Notes under the pieces: generated by a model
The model's input: only the letters and a program-made list of their open reading frames with translations
What the model was told of the DNA's origin: nothing
Databases searched by the model: none
Shown here: piece by piece, positions 48,036 to 57,256 of the stretch
Position numbering within the stretch: the stretch's first letter is position 1
Layout of the letters: each line of letters begins with the position of its first letter
DNA from: Thioalkalivibrio sp. ALJT
GTDB taxonomy: Bacteria > Pseudomonadota > Gammaproteobacteria > Ectothiorhodospirales > Ectothiorhodospiraceae
Assembly: GCF_000381825.1 (NCBI RefSeq)
Contig: NZ_KB907127.1
Coordinates: 62,001 to 126,000, forward strand
Direction of reading: 5' to 3'
DNA: 64,000 nt
Position numbers and translations under genes: made by a program

Positions 48036-48317
48036 ATGCCTACACGAAACATTGTCCTGACGCCGGAGCAAAGCGGTTTTGTGGAGCAGCTGGTTCGATC
48101 CGGGCGCTACCAGAATGCCAGCGAGGTTCTGCGTGACGGGCTCCGCCTCGTACAGGCTCGTGAGCGTGAGCAGGAGGCGCGGCTGGAAGCCTTGCGGCGG
48201 GCGACTGCGGAAGGTATCGCGGACCTGGAGGCAGGCCGCTACGCCGAACTGGATACCGAGCGCGACCTCGATGCGCATTTGCAGGAACTGACAGAACAAG
48301 CCATCGCGAAGAGATAA
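48036..48317 (+). CDS. parD: ParD-family antitoxin
   Basis: 93 aa ribbon-helix-helix protein. N-terminal NIVLTPEQSGFVEQLV and GRYQNASEVLRDGLRL are the ParD DNA-binding signature; the charged C-terminal part should wrap the toxin. GGAGG (48025-48029) precedes the ATG. It is 3 bp before the toxin gene. It most likely represses the operon through the palindrome just upstream. Confidence 0.92.
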   Translation: MPTRNIVLTPEQSGFVEQLVRSGRYQNASEVLRDGLRLVQAREREQEARLEALRRATAEGIADLEAGRYAELDTERDLDAHLQELTEQAIAKR

Positions 48318-48320
48318 GCC

Positions 48321-48677
48321 GTGAATGCATCATCCGGACAATGGACTGTCCGTCTCGCGGCGCATGCCGAGCAGGATCTTCGGGATATCGTTTCGTGGAC
48401 GGCGGAGCACTTTGGTGAGCATCACGCCCGTGCCTATGTCGGCACCCTTTCCGCGGCGATCCGGGCATTGCAGGGCGGGCCCGCCCACCCGACTGTGCAC
48501 AGCCGCGAGGATATCGGTCCGGGTATCTGCACGCTCCATGTCGCACGCGGAGGGCGGAGAGGCCGACACGTGCTTGTTTTCCGGCCCGCGTCCGACAAAC
48601 CCCGTTGTGTAGAGCTATTGCGTGTGCTCCATGATGCAATGGACCTGCCCAGCAGGCTCACGCCTGGAGATCGGTAA
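48321..48677 (+). CDS. parE: ParE/RelE-family toxin
   Basis: 118 aa toxin of the RelE/ParE superfamily. WTVRLAAHAEQDLRDIVSWT at the start and a later HVLVFRPASDKPRCVELLRVLHDAMD segment fit ParE, whose known action is to poison DNA gyrase. The GTG start follows the antitoxin stop by 3 bp. Its last 20 bp overlap the 3' end of the convergent lysR gene, so the pair may have been inserted against that gene. Confidence 0.88.
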   Translation: MNASSGQWTVRLAAHAEQDLRDIVSWTAEHFGEHHARAYVGTLSAAIRALQGGPAHPTVHSREDIGPGICTLHVARGGRRGRHVLVFRPASDKPRCVELLRVLHDAMDLPSRLTPGDR

Positions 48678-49575
48678 GGTCCAGGGGCTTCTGATCTTCC
48701 CCGTTATGTAATCCCTCGATCACGGCCGCAAGGGTCCGGGAGCGGTAGCGGTCCGCGTGGCGGACCCAGCCGAGCTGGCGGGTGATGGGTGGGGCGGGCC
48801 ATTCGAGGATGGCCAGTTCGTCGGTGGCCATGGTACGGGGGAGGAAGCCGATCCCGAGGCCGGCGGCGATCATCATGCGGATGACCTCCAGGTACGGGCT
48901 TTCCTGGGCTGCGGCGGTGTGCAGGCCCAGTGCGGCCAGCGCATGGTCGATCTGGCGGCGGGTGGTGGAGCCCACCGGCGGCAGGATCGCCGGCCAGTCA
49001 TGCAGCCGTTGCAGAGTGTCCAGTGGGGCATCCTGGGCGCGGCCGCGGGCGATCATCGGGACCAGGTCATCGGTCCAGACGGGCTGGGCCTCCGAGCCCT
49101 TCGGCAGGTCGTTGGGCAGGGTGGCCAGGGCCAGATCGGCGTCGCCGTGCATTACCGCCTCGATGCCGGCCTCGGAGTCCATGAACGCGAGTTCCAGCTC
49201 CAGCTCGGGGTAGCGGGTGCGCAGAGCGGCCAGCGGCGCGGGCAGGCGGTGCAGGGCGATGTGGTGCGAGGTGGCGAGGCGGATGCGGCCACGCACGACC
49301 TGGTCGAGGTCGGCCACCTGCTGCTCGATCGCGTGCAGGCGGGCCAGGATCTCGCGGGCCTCGGGCAACAGGCGCACGGCGACCTCGGTGGGCCGCACGC
49401 GGCGCCCCTGGCGCTCGAACAGGGGGCGTTGCAGGCTGGCCTCCAGTGACTGGATGCGCTTGCTGATCGCCGGCTGGGTTAGGTGCAGCCGCTCGGCCGC
49501 GGCGGAGAAGGCGCCGGTATCGACCACCGCCACGAAGGCCTGCAGGGACTCGATGCTTAGCTGTTCCGGGCGCAT
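48658..49575 (-). CDS. LysR-family regulator, divergent from leuC
   Basis: 305 aa. N-terminal winged helix (residues 6-65, AFVAVVDTGAFSAAAERLHL, TQPAISKRIQSLE), then a two-lobed effector domain ending near VRHADRYRSRTLA. LysR regulators divergent from leuC occur in other gammaproteobacteria and activate the leuCDB operon; such a role is likely here, with the effector unknown. A TCCAT-N6-ATGGA box lies in the shared upstream region. Its 3' end overlaps the convergent parE gene by 20 bp. Confidence 0.88.
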   Translation of the reverse strand: MRPEQLSIESLQAFVAVVDTGAFSAAAERLHLTQPAISKRIQSLEASLQRPLFERQGRRVRPTEVAVRLLPEAREILARLHAIEQQVADLDQVVRGRIRLATSHHIALHRLPAPLAALRTRYPELELELAFMDSEAGIEAVMHGDADLALATLPNDLPKGSEAQPVWTDDLVPMIARGRAQDAPLDTLQRLHDWPAILPPVGSTTRRQIDHALAALGLHTAAAQESPYLEVIRMMIAAGLGIGFLPRTMATDELAILEWPAPPITRQLGWVRHADRYRSRTLAAVIEGLHNGEDQKPLDLTDLQA

Positions 49576-49629
49576 CTATCGCCTCCGTGGAATAATGACC
49601 GACTGACTGATGCGGCGCCGGATCGTTAA

Positions 49630-49659
49630 TCCATAACCAGATGGAATGGTAAATATAAT
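49630..49659 (+). promoter_or_regulatory. leuC promoter with LysR-type box
   Basis: A perfect TATAAT (49654-49659) in an A/T-rich stretch is preceded by a weak -35, which is overlapped by the inverted repeat TCCAT-N6-ATGGA (49630-49645). A strong -10 with a poor -35 covered by a LysR-type box suggests activation by the divergent regulator. The leader to leuC is about 165 nt. Confidence 0.6.
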
Positions 49660-49830
49660 AAATCGGATTTGAAAGAATACTGGGGGTGGCCGCAGACTCC
49701 GTTAAACGGTCGTCCTGAAATGACGGTGCATGCCGCGACGCGGTGCAAGGGCGGGCCTTTGGAGCGCTGATCGATCATCGGTGGTGGGGCGCAAGAACGA
49801 TAGAACGCGGCGCGGCCGCGGGAGCAGGTA

Positions 49831-51243
49831 ATGGCAGGCAAGACACTGTACGACAAGCTGTGGGGGGCGCATGTGGTGCGCGAGGAGCCGGATGGCTCGA
49901 CGCTGCTCTACATCGACCGCCACCTGGTGCACGAGGTGACCAGCCCGCAGGCCTTCGAGGGTCTGCGTCTGGCCGGGCGCGAGCCCTGGCGCGGGGACTC
50001 CGTGCTGGCGGTGCCGGACCACAACGTGCCCACCGCCGATCGGGACCGCGGCATCGCCGATCCGGTCTCGCGCACCCAGGTGGAAACCCTGGAGACCAAC
50101 GTCACGAGCCTGGGGCTGAAGTTCTTCCCGATGGCCGACGTGCGCCAGGGCATCGTGCATGTGATCGGTCCCGAGCAGGGCGCGACCCTGCCGGGCATGA
50201 CGGTCGTCTGCGGCGACTCGCACACCTCCACTCACGGTGCGCTGGGTGCGCTGGCCTTCGGCATTGGCACCTCCGAAGTCGAGCATGTGCTGGCCACGCA
50301 ATGCCTGTGGCAGAAGAAGACCAGGGCCATGCAGATCCGCGTGGAGGGTGAGCTGCGCCCGGGCGTGACCGCCAAGGATGTGGTGCTGGCGATCATTGGC
50401 CGCATTGGCACCGCCGGCGGCACCGGCTATGCGATCGAGTTCGCCGGCTCGGCGATCCGGAGTCTGTCGATCGAGGGGCGCATGAGCATCTGCAACATGT
50501 CCATCGAGGCCGGGGCCCGCGCGGGCATGGTGGCGGTGGACGAGAAGACCATTGAGTACGTGCGCAACAAGCCGCAGGCGCCGAGTGGCGAGCTGTTTGA
50601 AAAGGCGGCGGAGTACTGGCGTACGCTGGTGTCCGACCCGGATGCCGAGTTCGACGCGGTGGTGGAGATGGATGCCGCCGAAATCGCCCCGCAGGTGAGC
50701 TGGGGCACCTCGCCGGAGATGGTCGCGCCGATCGACGGCCGCGTGCCGGACCCGGCGGCCGAGTCCGATCCGGTGCGCGCCGAGGGCATGAAGCGTGCGC
50801 TGGAATACATGGACCTGCAGCCGAACACGCCAATGACGGAGATTCGTCCGGACAAGGTCTTCATCGGCTCCTGCACCAACTCGCGGATCGAGGACCTGCG
50901 TGCGGCCGCCCAGGTGGTCAAGGGCCGCAAGAAGGCCGACAACATCAAGCTGGCGATGGTGGTGCCGGGATCCGGACTGGTGAAACAGCAGGCGGAGCAG
51001 GAAGGGCTGGACCGGATCTTTCTGGACGCCGGCTTCGAGTGGCGCGAGCCGGGTTGTTCCATGTGCCTGGCGATGAATGCGGACCGACTGGAGCCGGGCG
51101 AGCGCTGCGCCTCGACCTCGAACCGCAACTTCGAGGGCCGTCAGGGGCAGGGCGGGCGTACCCATCTGGTCAGCCCGGCGCTGGCCGCCGCGGCCGCTGT
51201 GGCCGGGCACTTTGTCGAACCGTCGGCACTGAAGGAGGCGTAA
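49831..51243 (+). CDS. leuC: 3-isopropylmalate dehydratase, large subunit
   Basis: Aconitase-type iron-sulfur enzyme of leucine synthesis, 470 aa. 4Fe-4S cysteines in [10 protein letters not shown] (near 347) and GCSMCLAMN (near 410), and [20 protein letters not shown] near residue 127, are diagnostic. Works with LeuD, which follows 3 bp later. The TAATGGCA start follows GGGAGCAGG. Confidence 0.97.
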   Translation: MAGKTLYDKLWGAHVVREEPDGSTLLYIDRHLVHEVTSPQAFEGLRLAGREPWRGDSVLAVPDHNVPTADRDRGIADPVSRTQVETLETNVTSLGLKFFPMADVRQGIVHVIGPEQGATLPGMTVVCGDSHTSTHGALGALAFGIGTSEVEHVLATQCLWQKKTRAMQIRVEGELRPGVTAKDVVLAIIGRIGTAGGTGYAIEFAGSAIRSLSIEGRMSICNMSIEAGARAGMVAVDEKTIEYVRNKPQAPSGELFEKAAEYWRTLVSDPDAEFDAVVEMDAAEIAPQVSWGTSPEMVAPIDGRVPDPAAESDPVRAEGMKRALEYMDLQPNTPMTEIRPDKVFIGSCTNSRIEDLRAAAQVVKGRKKADNIKLAMVVPGSGLVKQQAEQEGLDRIFLDAGFEWREPGCSMCLAMNADRLEPGERCASTSNRNFEGRQGQGGRTHLVSPALAAAAAVAGHFVEPSALKEA

Positions 51244-51246
51244 GCG

Positions 51247-51897
51247 ATGCAGGCCTTTACCGTACACAAGGGGATCGTCGCGCCGCTGGATCGCTCCAAT
51301 GTCGATACCGACGCGATTATCCCGAAGCAGTACCTGAAGTCGGTCAAGCGCACGGGCTTCGGGCCCAACGCGTTCGACGACTGGCGCTATCTGGACCCGG
51401 GCGAGCCTGGCATGGACAGCTCGCAACGCCGCATCAACCCGGATTTCGTGCTCAATCAGGCGCCGTTCGACCAGGCGAGCATCCTGCTGGCACGCAAGAA
51501 CTTCGGCTGCGGCTCCTCGCGCGAGCACGCGGTGTGGGCGCTGACCGACTTCGGCTTTCGCGCGGTGATCGCGCCGTCGTTCGCGGATATCTTCTTCTCC
51601 AACAGCTGCAAGAACGGCCTGCTGCCGGTCGTGCTGGCCGAGGACGAGGTGCAGGCGCTGTTCGATCAGGTCGAGGCGAACCCGGGCGCGCAGGTTGAGG
51701 TGGACCTGGAAGCGATGACCGTAACGGCGCCGGACGCTACCGTGTTCCGTTTCACGCTCGACGAGGACCGGCGCCACCGCCTGCTGAACGGCCTGGATGA
51801 CATTGCCCTGACGCTGCAGTACGCCGATGACATTCGCGCCTATGAGGAACGCCAGCGCCGCGAGTGGTCCTGGATGGCGGAGCACTCGCAGGGCTGA
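51247..51897 (+). CDS. leuD: 3-isopropylmalate dehydratase, small subunit
   Basis: Swivel-domain partner of LeuC, 216 aa. [21 protein letters not shown] and the substrate-binding [13 protein letters not shown] near residue 85 are typical. After its stop comes a large hairpin (51910-51979) before leuB. Confidence 0.97.
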   Translation: MQAFTVHKGIVAPLDRSNVDTDAIIPKQYLKSVKRTGFGPNAFDDWRYLDPGEPGMDSSQRRINPDFVLNQAPFDQASILLARKNFGCGSSREHAVWALTDFGFRAVIAPSFADIFFSNSCKNGLLPVVLAEDEVQALFDQVEANPGAQVEVDLEAMTVTAPDATVFRFTLDEDRRHRLLNGLDDIALTLQYADDIRAYEERQRREWSWMAEHSQG

Positions 51898-51909
51898 ATG
51901 GTGCCCTTT

Positions 51910-51979
51910 GCAGGAGGCCAGCCCTCTGGCCGATGGGGCGCCAGGACAGGCCCAATCGGCCAGAGGGCTGGCCTCCTAC
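51910..51979. repeat. Long near-perfect hairpin between leuD and leuB
   Basis: Two 30-nt arms (51910-51939 and 51950-51979; left arm begins GCAGGAGGCCAGCCCTCTGG) are reverse complements with two mismatches, around a 10-base loop. The GTAGGAGGCCAGCCCTCTGGCC theme resembles REP-like hairpins of Pseudomonas-type genomes. It could slow or partly stop transcription into leuB or protect leuCD mRNA. Confidence 0.75.
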
Positions 51980-52023
51980 AGGTAAAGAAAAAATTCGATT
52001 GATCTGATGGTTAGGAGAGGTTT

Positions 52024-53097
52024 GTGAGCCGAATTCTGGTATTGCCCGGGGACGGGATCGGGCCCGAGATCGTGGCCGAGGCGCTGAAGGTGCTGGAGCG
52101 TGTGGGCGAAATCGGCGGGCTGGATCTGGAGATCGAGCAGGGCCTGATCGGGGGCGCGGCGCACGACGCGGCCGGGCATCCCTACCCGGAGGCCACCCGC
52201 GAGGCAGCGCGCCGCGCCGACGCGATCCTGCTGGGCGCGGTCGGCGGTCCACAGTACGAGTCGCTGGAGCGCGATCTGCGTCCGGAGCGCGGGCTGCTGG
52301 GCATCCGTTCGGACCTGGGCCTGTTCGCAAACCTGCGTCCGGCGATCCTGTATCCGCAGCTGGCCTCGGCCTCCACGCTGAAGCCGGAGGTGGTCAGCGG
52401 GCTGGATATTCTGATCGTGCGCGAGCTGACCGGCGGGATCTACTTCGGCCAGCCGCGCGGGATCGAGGAGCGCAATGGCGAGCGCTACGGCTTCAATACG
52501 GCCGCCTACAGCGAGTCGGAGATCGAGCGCATCGCCCGGGTGAGCTTCGAGGCCGCGATGAAGCGCGGCAAGCGTCTGTGCTCGGTGGACAAGGCGAATG
52601 TGCTCGAGGTCTCCGAGCTGTGGCGCGAGGTGGTCGAGCGCGTCGGGAAGGAATTCCCCGAGGTCGAGCTGTCTCACATGTATGTGGACAACGCGGCGAT
52701 GCAGCTGGTGCGTGACCCCAAGCAGTTCGACGTGATGGTGACCGGCAACATGTTCGGCGACATCCTGTCCGATGCCGCGGCGATGCTGACGGGGTCTATC
52801 GGCATGCTGCCATCGGCCTCGCTGAACAGCGAGGGGGTCGGTCTGTACGAGCCGATCCACGGCTCTGCGCCGGATATCGCCGGGCAGGGCAAGGCCAATC
52901 CGATGGCGACCGTGCTGTCCGTCGCGATGCTGCTGCGCCACAGCCTGAACCGCAATGACCTGGCCGAGCGCATCGAACAGGCGGTGGGCCGGGTGCTGGA
53001 TCAGGGTCTGCGCACGCCGGACATCTTTGGTGAAGGCATGACGCTGGTCGGCACCCAGGGGATGGGTGATGCCCTGGTGGCCGCGCTGGAAGACTAA
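52024..53097 (+). CDS. leuB: 3-isopropylmalate dehydrogenase
   Basis: NAD-dependent decarboxylating dehydrogenase of leucine synthesis, 357 aa. [20 protein letters not shown] at the start, [14 protein letters not shown], and [19 protein letters not shown] near residue 280 are diagnostic. It begins at GTG 52024 after an AGGAGAGG ribosome site, 126 bp after leuD across a strong hairpin. Confidence 0.97.
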   Translation: MSRILVLPGDGIGPEIVAEALKVLERVGEIGGLDLEIEQGLIGGAAHDAAGHPYPEATREAARRADAILLGAVGGPQYESLERDLRPERGLLGIRSDLGLFANLRPAILYPQLASASTLKPEVVSGLDILIVRELTGGIYFGQPRGIEERNGERYGFNTAAYSESEIERIARVSFEAAMKRGKRLCSVDKANVLEVSELWREVVERVGKEFPEVELSHMYVDNAAMQLVRDPKQFDVMVTGNMFGDILSDAAAMLTGSIGMLPSASLNSEGVGLYEPIHGSAPDIAGQGKANPMATVLSVAMLLRHSLNRNDLAERIEQAVGRVLDQGLRTPDIFGEGMTLVGTQGMGDALVAALED

Positions 53098-53143
53098 CCA
53101 GATATCAGTAGCTTGAAGATTAAAATTAAACCGGGAATGAACG

Positions 53144-54169
53144 ATGAGTGACCGCAAGTTTGACGTGGCCGTGGTGGGCGCAACCGGCGCCGTCGGCGAG
53201 ACCCTGCTCTCCATCCTGGCCGAGCGTGACCTGCCGCTGGGGCGGGTGCATGCGCTGGCCAGTTCGCGCTCGGTCGGCAAGACGGTCGCCTTCGGCCGCC
53301 GCGAGCTGGAGGTGGAGGATCTGGCTACCTTCGATTTCTCCACGGTGCAGATCGGGCTGTTCTCGCCGGGGGCCTCGGTGTCCGCGGAATACGCGCCCAA
53401 GGCGGCCGCGGCCGGCTGCGTGGTGATCGACAACACCTCGCAGTTTCGCTATGACCCGGAGATCCCGCTGGTGGTGCCGGAGGTGAACCCGGACGCGGTG
53501 GGGGACTACACCCGCCACGGGATCATCGCGAACCCGAACTGCTCCACCATCCAGATGCTGGTGGCGCTGAAGCCGCTGCATGACGCGGTCGGTATCGAGC
53601 GCATCAACGTCGCCACCTACCAGGCCGTCTCCGGCACCGGCAAGGATGCGATCGAGGAGCTGGCGCATCAGACGGCAGCCCTGCTGAACGGCCGCCCGGT
53701 GGAGTGCAACGTGTACCCGAAGCAGATCGCGTTCAATGCGCTGCCGCACATCGACGTCTTCCAGGACAATGGTTACACCAAGGAAGAGATGAAGATGGTC
53801 TGGGAGACCCGCAAGATCATGGGCGACGAGTCCATCCTGGTGAACCCGACCGCCGTGCGCATCCCGGTGTTCTACGGCCATTCCGAGGCCCTGCACATCG
53901 AGACCCGCGAGAAGATCAGCGCGGAGAAGGCGCGCGAGATCCTGTCCGCCGCCCCGGGGATCACGGTGCTCGACAAGCACGAGGACGGGGGCTATCCGAC
54001 CGCCGTGACCGAGGGTTCCGGCAAGGACGCCGTGTTCGTCGGGCGCATTCGCGAGGACATCTCGCATCCCCGGGGGCTGAACCTCTGGGTGGTCTCCGAC
54101 AACGTGCGCAAGGGCGCCGCACTGAATACGATCCAGATTGCCGAGGTTTTGATCCGGGATTACCTGTGA
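53144..54169 (+). CDS. asd: Aspartate-semialdehyde dehydrogenase
   Basis: NADP-dependent enzyme of the lysine, threonine and methionine pathway, 341 aa. VAVVGATGAVGETLLSIL at the start, the catalytic cysteine in NPNCSTIQMLVALKPLHD near residue 130 and the later HSEALHIET stretch fit. leuB-asd-fimV is a well-known gene order. 28 bp separate its stop from the hub gene's upstream region. Confidence 0.96.
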   Translation: MSDRKFDVAVVGATGAVGETLLSILAERDLPLGRVHALASSRSVGKTVAFGRRELEVEDLATFDFSTVQIGLFSPGASVSAEYAPKAAAAGCVVIDNTSQFRYDPEIPLVVPEVNPDAVGDYTRHGIIANPNCSTIQMLVALKPLHDAVGIERINVATYQAVSGTGKDAIEELAHQTAALLNGRPVECNVYPKQIAFNALPHIDVFQDNGYTKEEMKMVWETRKIMGDESILVNPTAVRIPVFYGHSEALHIETREKISAEKAREILSAAPGITVLDKHEDGGYPTAVTEGSGKDAVFVGRIREDISHPRGLNLWVVSDNVRKGAALNTIQIAEVLIRDYL

Positions 54170-54254
54170 TTTAATCCGGGAAAGCGGCCGAGCTCTGGTG
54201 CGGGCAAATCCGTGGCCAGAGGCCTGGGTCGCGCGGCACATTCAGGGGGGATTC

Positions 54255-56678
54255 GTGCGCAAGTTAATGGTAGGGCTTTTGTTCTTGCTGCTGGTGGCTC
54301 CGGTGTCCTCGAGCTCCGTGGGCTTTGGTGAGGTTGACCTTCAATCCTTCCTGAATCAGCCCTTGCGGGCCGAAATCCCCTTGCGCGGCGCAGTGGCCGT
54401 GGCGGACTCATTGCGGGTACGCCAGGCACCCGAGGATGCTTACCGCCGCGTCGGTCTTAACCGCGGTGGTGTACCGGGGGATCTCGATATCGAGGTGGAA
54501 GACGACCGCGTTATCCTGACCACGCGGCGTCCCGTGCGTGAGCCCTACGTTGGCATCCTGCTGGAGGCCCGCTGGGATGGTGGCCGTGCGATGCGCGAAA
54601 TCTCGCTGCTTCTGGACCCACCGGGAACCATGCCCTCTGGTGCACCGGCGCTGACCCCGGCGGAAGAGGACGCGCCACCGAGGCCGCGCGAGGCCGAGAC
54701 GGTCCGAGTGGGCAGTGGCGACACGCTGTACTCGGTCGTGCGTCGCAGCGGCATCTCGGGGTACAGCGACGCACAGGTGATGCTGGCCTTCCTGGACGCA
54801 AACCCGGATGCCTTTATCGACAATAACATCAACGCCTTGCGTGCAGACACCGAGCTGCGCATGCCGACGCGTGCCGAGCTCGAGGCTCGTGGCGAGGCCG
54901 AGGCCCGCGACGAAGTCGGTGAACAAACCCGGGCCTGGCAGGCCTCGGTTCGAGCGGCACGGGAGGAACCGGAGCCCGCACCGGAGGATGCCGAGGTCGG
55001 CGCCGAGGACGAGGTCGCCGTAGCCCCCGACACGGTCGCACGTGAAGAAGAGGAGGCCGTGGTCGTCGACGAACCGGCGCCGGAAGTGGCGGCCGAAGCG
55101 GAGGTCATGACCGAAGATCGCCTCGAGATCGTGGTCGACTTGTTGCCCGATGACGTGGCCGCGGACGAGGATCGCGTCCGCTCCGAAGAGCTCCTGCAGG
55201 AGGCCCTGTTGTCGCAGCGTGCGGAAATGGAGGGGATGCGCGAGCAGATCTCCGAACTGCGCGAGGAGCTGGGGGAGCGCAGTCAGCTCGCTGATCTTTC
55301 CAGTGAGTACATGGCCGAGCTCGAGGCGCAGTTGAGTCAATTGCGTTCCGAGCGCGAGCAGCTGCGTACCCGACTGGATCGCGCCGATGCCGAGCGCCAT
55401 GCCCCGTTACACGAACGGATCATGAACGATCCGCTGTTGCTGATGATGGCGATTGCCCTGGTGATCCTGCTGTTGCTGGTCCTGCTGGCCTTTGCCCGCG
55501 GTGGCCGTCGCGAGATCATGGTGGATGAACACGCCACCGGGCTGAAGCCGCGTGCTGACAACAGCAAGGTTCAGGCAAGTGAATCCGTCACCGCAGGCTA
55601 TGAGGCCCGATATATGGCCGAAGGCCGGCGGAACCCGACCCCGTCCGCAGCAGCCGGTGCTACCGCGGGGGGGGTGGCGGGTACCGCCGCGGCCAGTACG
55701 GGCGAGGAAGCCGGCGGGCAACCGCAGCCCGAAGAGACGGAGGCGGTCGCCGGTCCTGATGAACAGGCTGAAGGTGGCGGCGAGGCGGTGGTCGCTGGCA
55801 CGGGTCCGGAGGGACATGACGGGGCCGACGATGTGCTGGCCGAGGTGGATGTGTGCCTGGCCTACGGCATGAACGACCAGGCGGTAGAGACGCTGAATGC
55901 GGCGATCGCAGGCAGCCCCGAGAACAAACAGTACCGCTTGCGGCTGGTCGAGGCGTATCTCGCGCTTGAGGATGAAGATAATGCCCGTCAGGCGGCCAGC
56001 GGGCTGCGTGACTTGCTGGATGAAGGTGATAGCGACATCCGCGATCAACTGGCCGGGCTGGAGTCGCGCATGGGCGCGGCCGGGGGGGATGGTGACGTGG
56101 CGGGCGCTGAGGACGAGCCCGCGGGCGAACGTTCCGAGGTGTCCGATGCGGGTGCGGCGTCGGGCAGTGTGAGCAACGAGATCGATTTCGCCGAGCTGGA
56201 ATTGCCGGAAACGGACCGCGGCGTTGATGCGGAGGCTCCGGCGGTCAGTACCGAGGATGACGGGCAGGGCCTGGCGTTCGATATCGACGAGAATCTCGAA
56301 TCGGATCTGGCGAAGGCAGCCGAGGCGGGCGACGCTGCCGGTGATGCCAGCGCTGACAACCTCGATGACCTGGCATTCGATCTGGACGAAACGGTGCTCC
56401 CGGATGGGGACGACGATCGGGATTTGCCGGAAGCCAGTCCCGATCGGGACGACGTCGGACTGGATCTGGACGAGAACCTGATCGAGGGTGAGTCGGGTGA
56501 GGGTGCGGAGGATACCTCGGAAGACGAGAACGTCACGCGCCTGAGCCTGGCACAGGCTTACGCGGATATGGGTGATCAGGAAGGGGCCGAGGAGCTTGTC
56601 GAGGAAGTGCTGGCATCCGGTACTGAAGAGCAGAAGCGCGAGGCCGAGGCAATCCGGGAGCAGCTCAAGGGGTTGTGA
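54255..56678 (+). CDS. fimV: FimV/HubP-family polar hub protein
   Basis: 807 aa inner-membrane protein that organises the cell pole and type IV pilus machinery in relatives. A signal peptide (residues about 1-24) is followed by the FimV N-terminal domain (VGFGEVDLQSFLNQPLRAEI), a LysM-like domain (VRVGSGDTLYSVVRRSG, about residues 150-200), a Glu/Ala-rich segment with coiled coil (about 310-380), one membrane helix (about 394-416), and an acidic cytoplasmic part with three copies of an FD[IL]DEN-like motif (about residues 675, 708 and 736). It ends with the conserved FimV C-terminal TPR-like stretch (TRLSLAQAYADMGDQEGAEE). The GTG at 54255 follows CAGGGGGG, so it is preferred to the earlier GTG at 54198. 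Confidence 0.9.
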   Translation: MRKLMVGLLFLLLVAPVSSSSVGFGEVDLQSFLNQPLRAEIPLRGAVAVADSLRVRQAPEDAYRRVGLNRGGVPGDLDIEVEDDRVILTTRRPVREPYVGILLEARWDGGRAMREISLLLDPPGTMPSGAPALTPAEEDAPPRPREAETVRVGSGDTLYSVVRRSGISGYSDAQVMLAFLDANPDAFIDNNINALRADTELRMPTRAELEARGEAEARDEVGEQTRAWQASVRAAREEPEPAPEDAEVGAEDEVAVAPDTVAREEEEAVVVDEPAPEVAAEAEVMTEDRLEIVVDLLPDDVAADEDRVRSEELLQEALLSQRAEMEGMREQISELREELGERSQLADLSSEYMAELEAQLSQLRSEREQLRTRLDRADAERHAPLHERIMNDPLLLMMAIALVILLLLVLLAFARGGRREIMVDEHATGLKPRADNSKVQASESVTAGYEARYMAEGRRNPTPSAAAGATAGGVAGTAAASTGEEAGGQPQPEETEAVAGPDEQAEGGGEAVVAGTGPEGHDGADDVLAEVDVCLAYGMNDQAVETLNAAIAGSPENKQYRLRLVEAYLALEDEDNARQAASGLRDLLDEGDSDIRDQLAGLESRMGAAGGDGDVAGAEDEPAGERSEVSDAGAASGSVSNEIDFAELELPETDRGVDAEAPAVSTEDDGQGLAFDIDENLESDLAKAAEAGDAAGDASADNLDDLAFDLDETVLPDGDDDRDLPEASPDRDDVGLDLDENLIEGESGEGAEDTSEDENVTRLSLAQAYADMGDQEGAEELVEEVLASGTEEQKREAEAIREQLKGL

Positions 56679-56880
56679 CCTGTCGACCGGCCGTGATTGC
56701 GCGGAAGGCGCGACACGGCCGCCTTCGGGGCCTGAAGAGATGGTCGGCCCCGCACTCGCTGCTGCATCGCTTTGTGCACGCTCAGGTCAGTGGTCACGGC
56801 TGCATGGCTTTCGGTTGCCGGTGAGCCGCAGCGTGAGGTGTGCTCGATCCGCTCGTGTCGTCAACCCCGGCTGGATCGAC

Positions 56881-56904
56881 CCCGTTTTCGATCCACAACG
56901 GGCG
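56881..56904. repeat. CCCGTT-hairpin repeat, copy 2
   Basis: CCCGTT, a ten-base TTCGATCCAC loop and AACGGG. Close copy of 31559-31582, differing at two loop positions. Confidence 0.5.
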
Positions 56905-56973
56905 GCTGCGGCTCTATCCTGGCCTTCGATCGCGTATGGCTTTCTACCCATCAAGGGACTGTCCGGTCCGGAT

Positions 56974-57060
56974 GATCGTTGCGAGCGCGGCCGAGAACAG
57001 GACTGTTCTCCCGCGTGTGGAGCCGGTCTGTCCCCGATCCTGTGTCGTGTCCCGAATCCG
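56974..57060 (+). repeat. Dispersed intergenic repeat, copy B
   Basis: Begins GATCGTTGCGAGCGCGG, contains the perfect palindrome GAGAACAGGACTGTTCTC (56993-57010) and ends TGTCCCGAATCCG. It is laid out like copy A (13942-14087), with the same order of start block, palindrome and end block. Confidence 0.55.
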
Positions 57061-57256
57061 TGAAACGAGCTCCATCCACAATGGGCGGATGGATCGGCTG
57101 CCGGCGCAAGCCGCGTCGGGTTGCGAAGAGCCCCGGGGGTGGCAACGTGAGTGGGTACATGAATCGGTGTTTGCTTGACCAAGTCCCGGACCTCGGCCGG
57201 GGAATGTCCGGGGCGGGGTGTTTTGGGCCGGATATCCGGAGCGGGATGCCCGGCGG

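Larger units (their letters stand above)
56679..57256. other. Repeat-rich intergenic region after fimV
   Basis: About 580 bp without a supported gene. It starts with a CGGCCGTG/CACGGCCG hairpin (56688-56721) with an inner GCGC stem and no U-tract, which may end or stabilise the fimV mRNA. It holds a CCCGTT-hairpin repeat (56881-56904) and dispersed-repeat copy B (56974-57060). A further ATCCACAATGGGCGG stretch near 57074 resembles the CCCGTT repeat. Confidence 0.5.

Noticed and set aside
49720-49770. 16-codon frame in the leuC leader as a leader peptide
   Set aside because: Only one leucine codon, no ribosome site and no attenuator hairpin with a U-tract follow.
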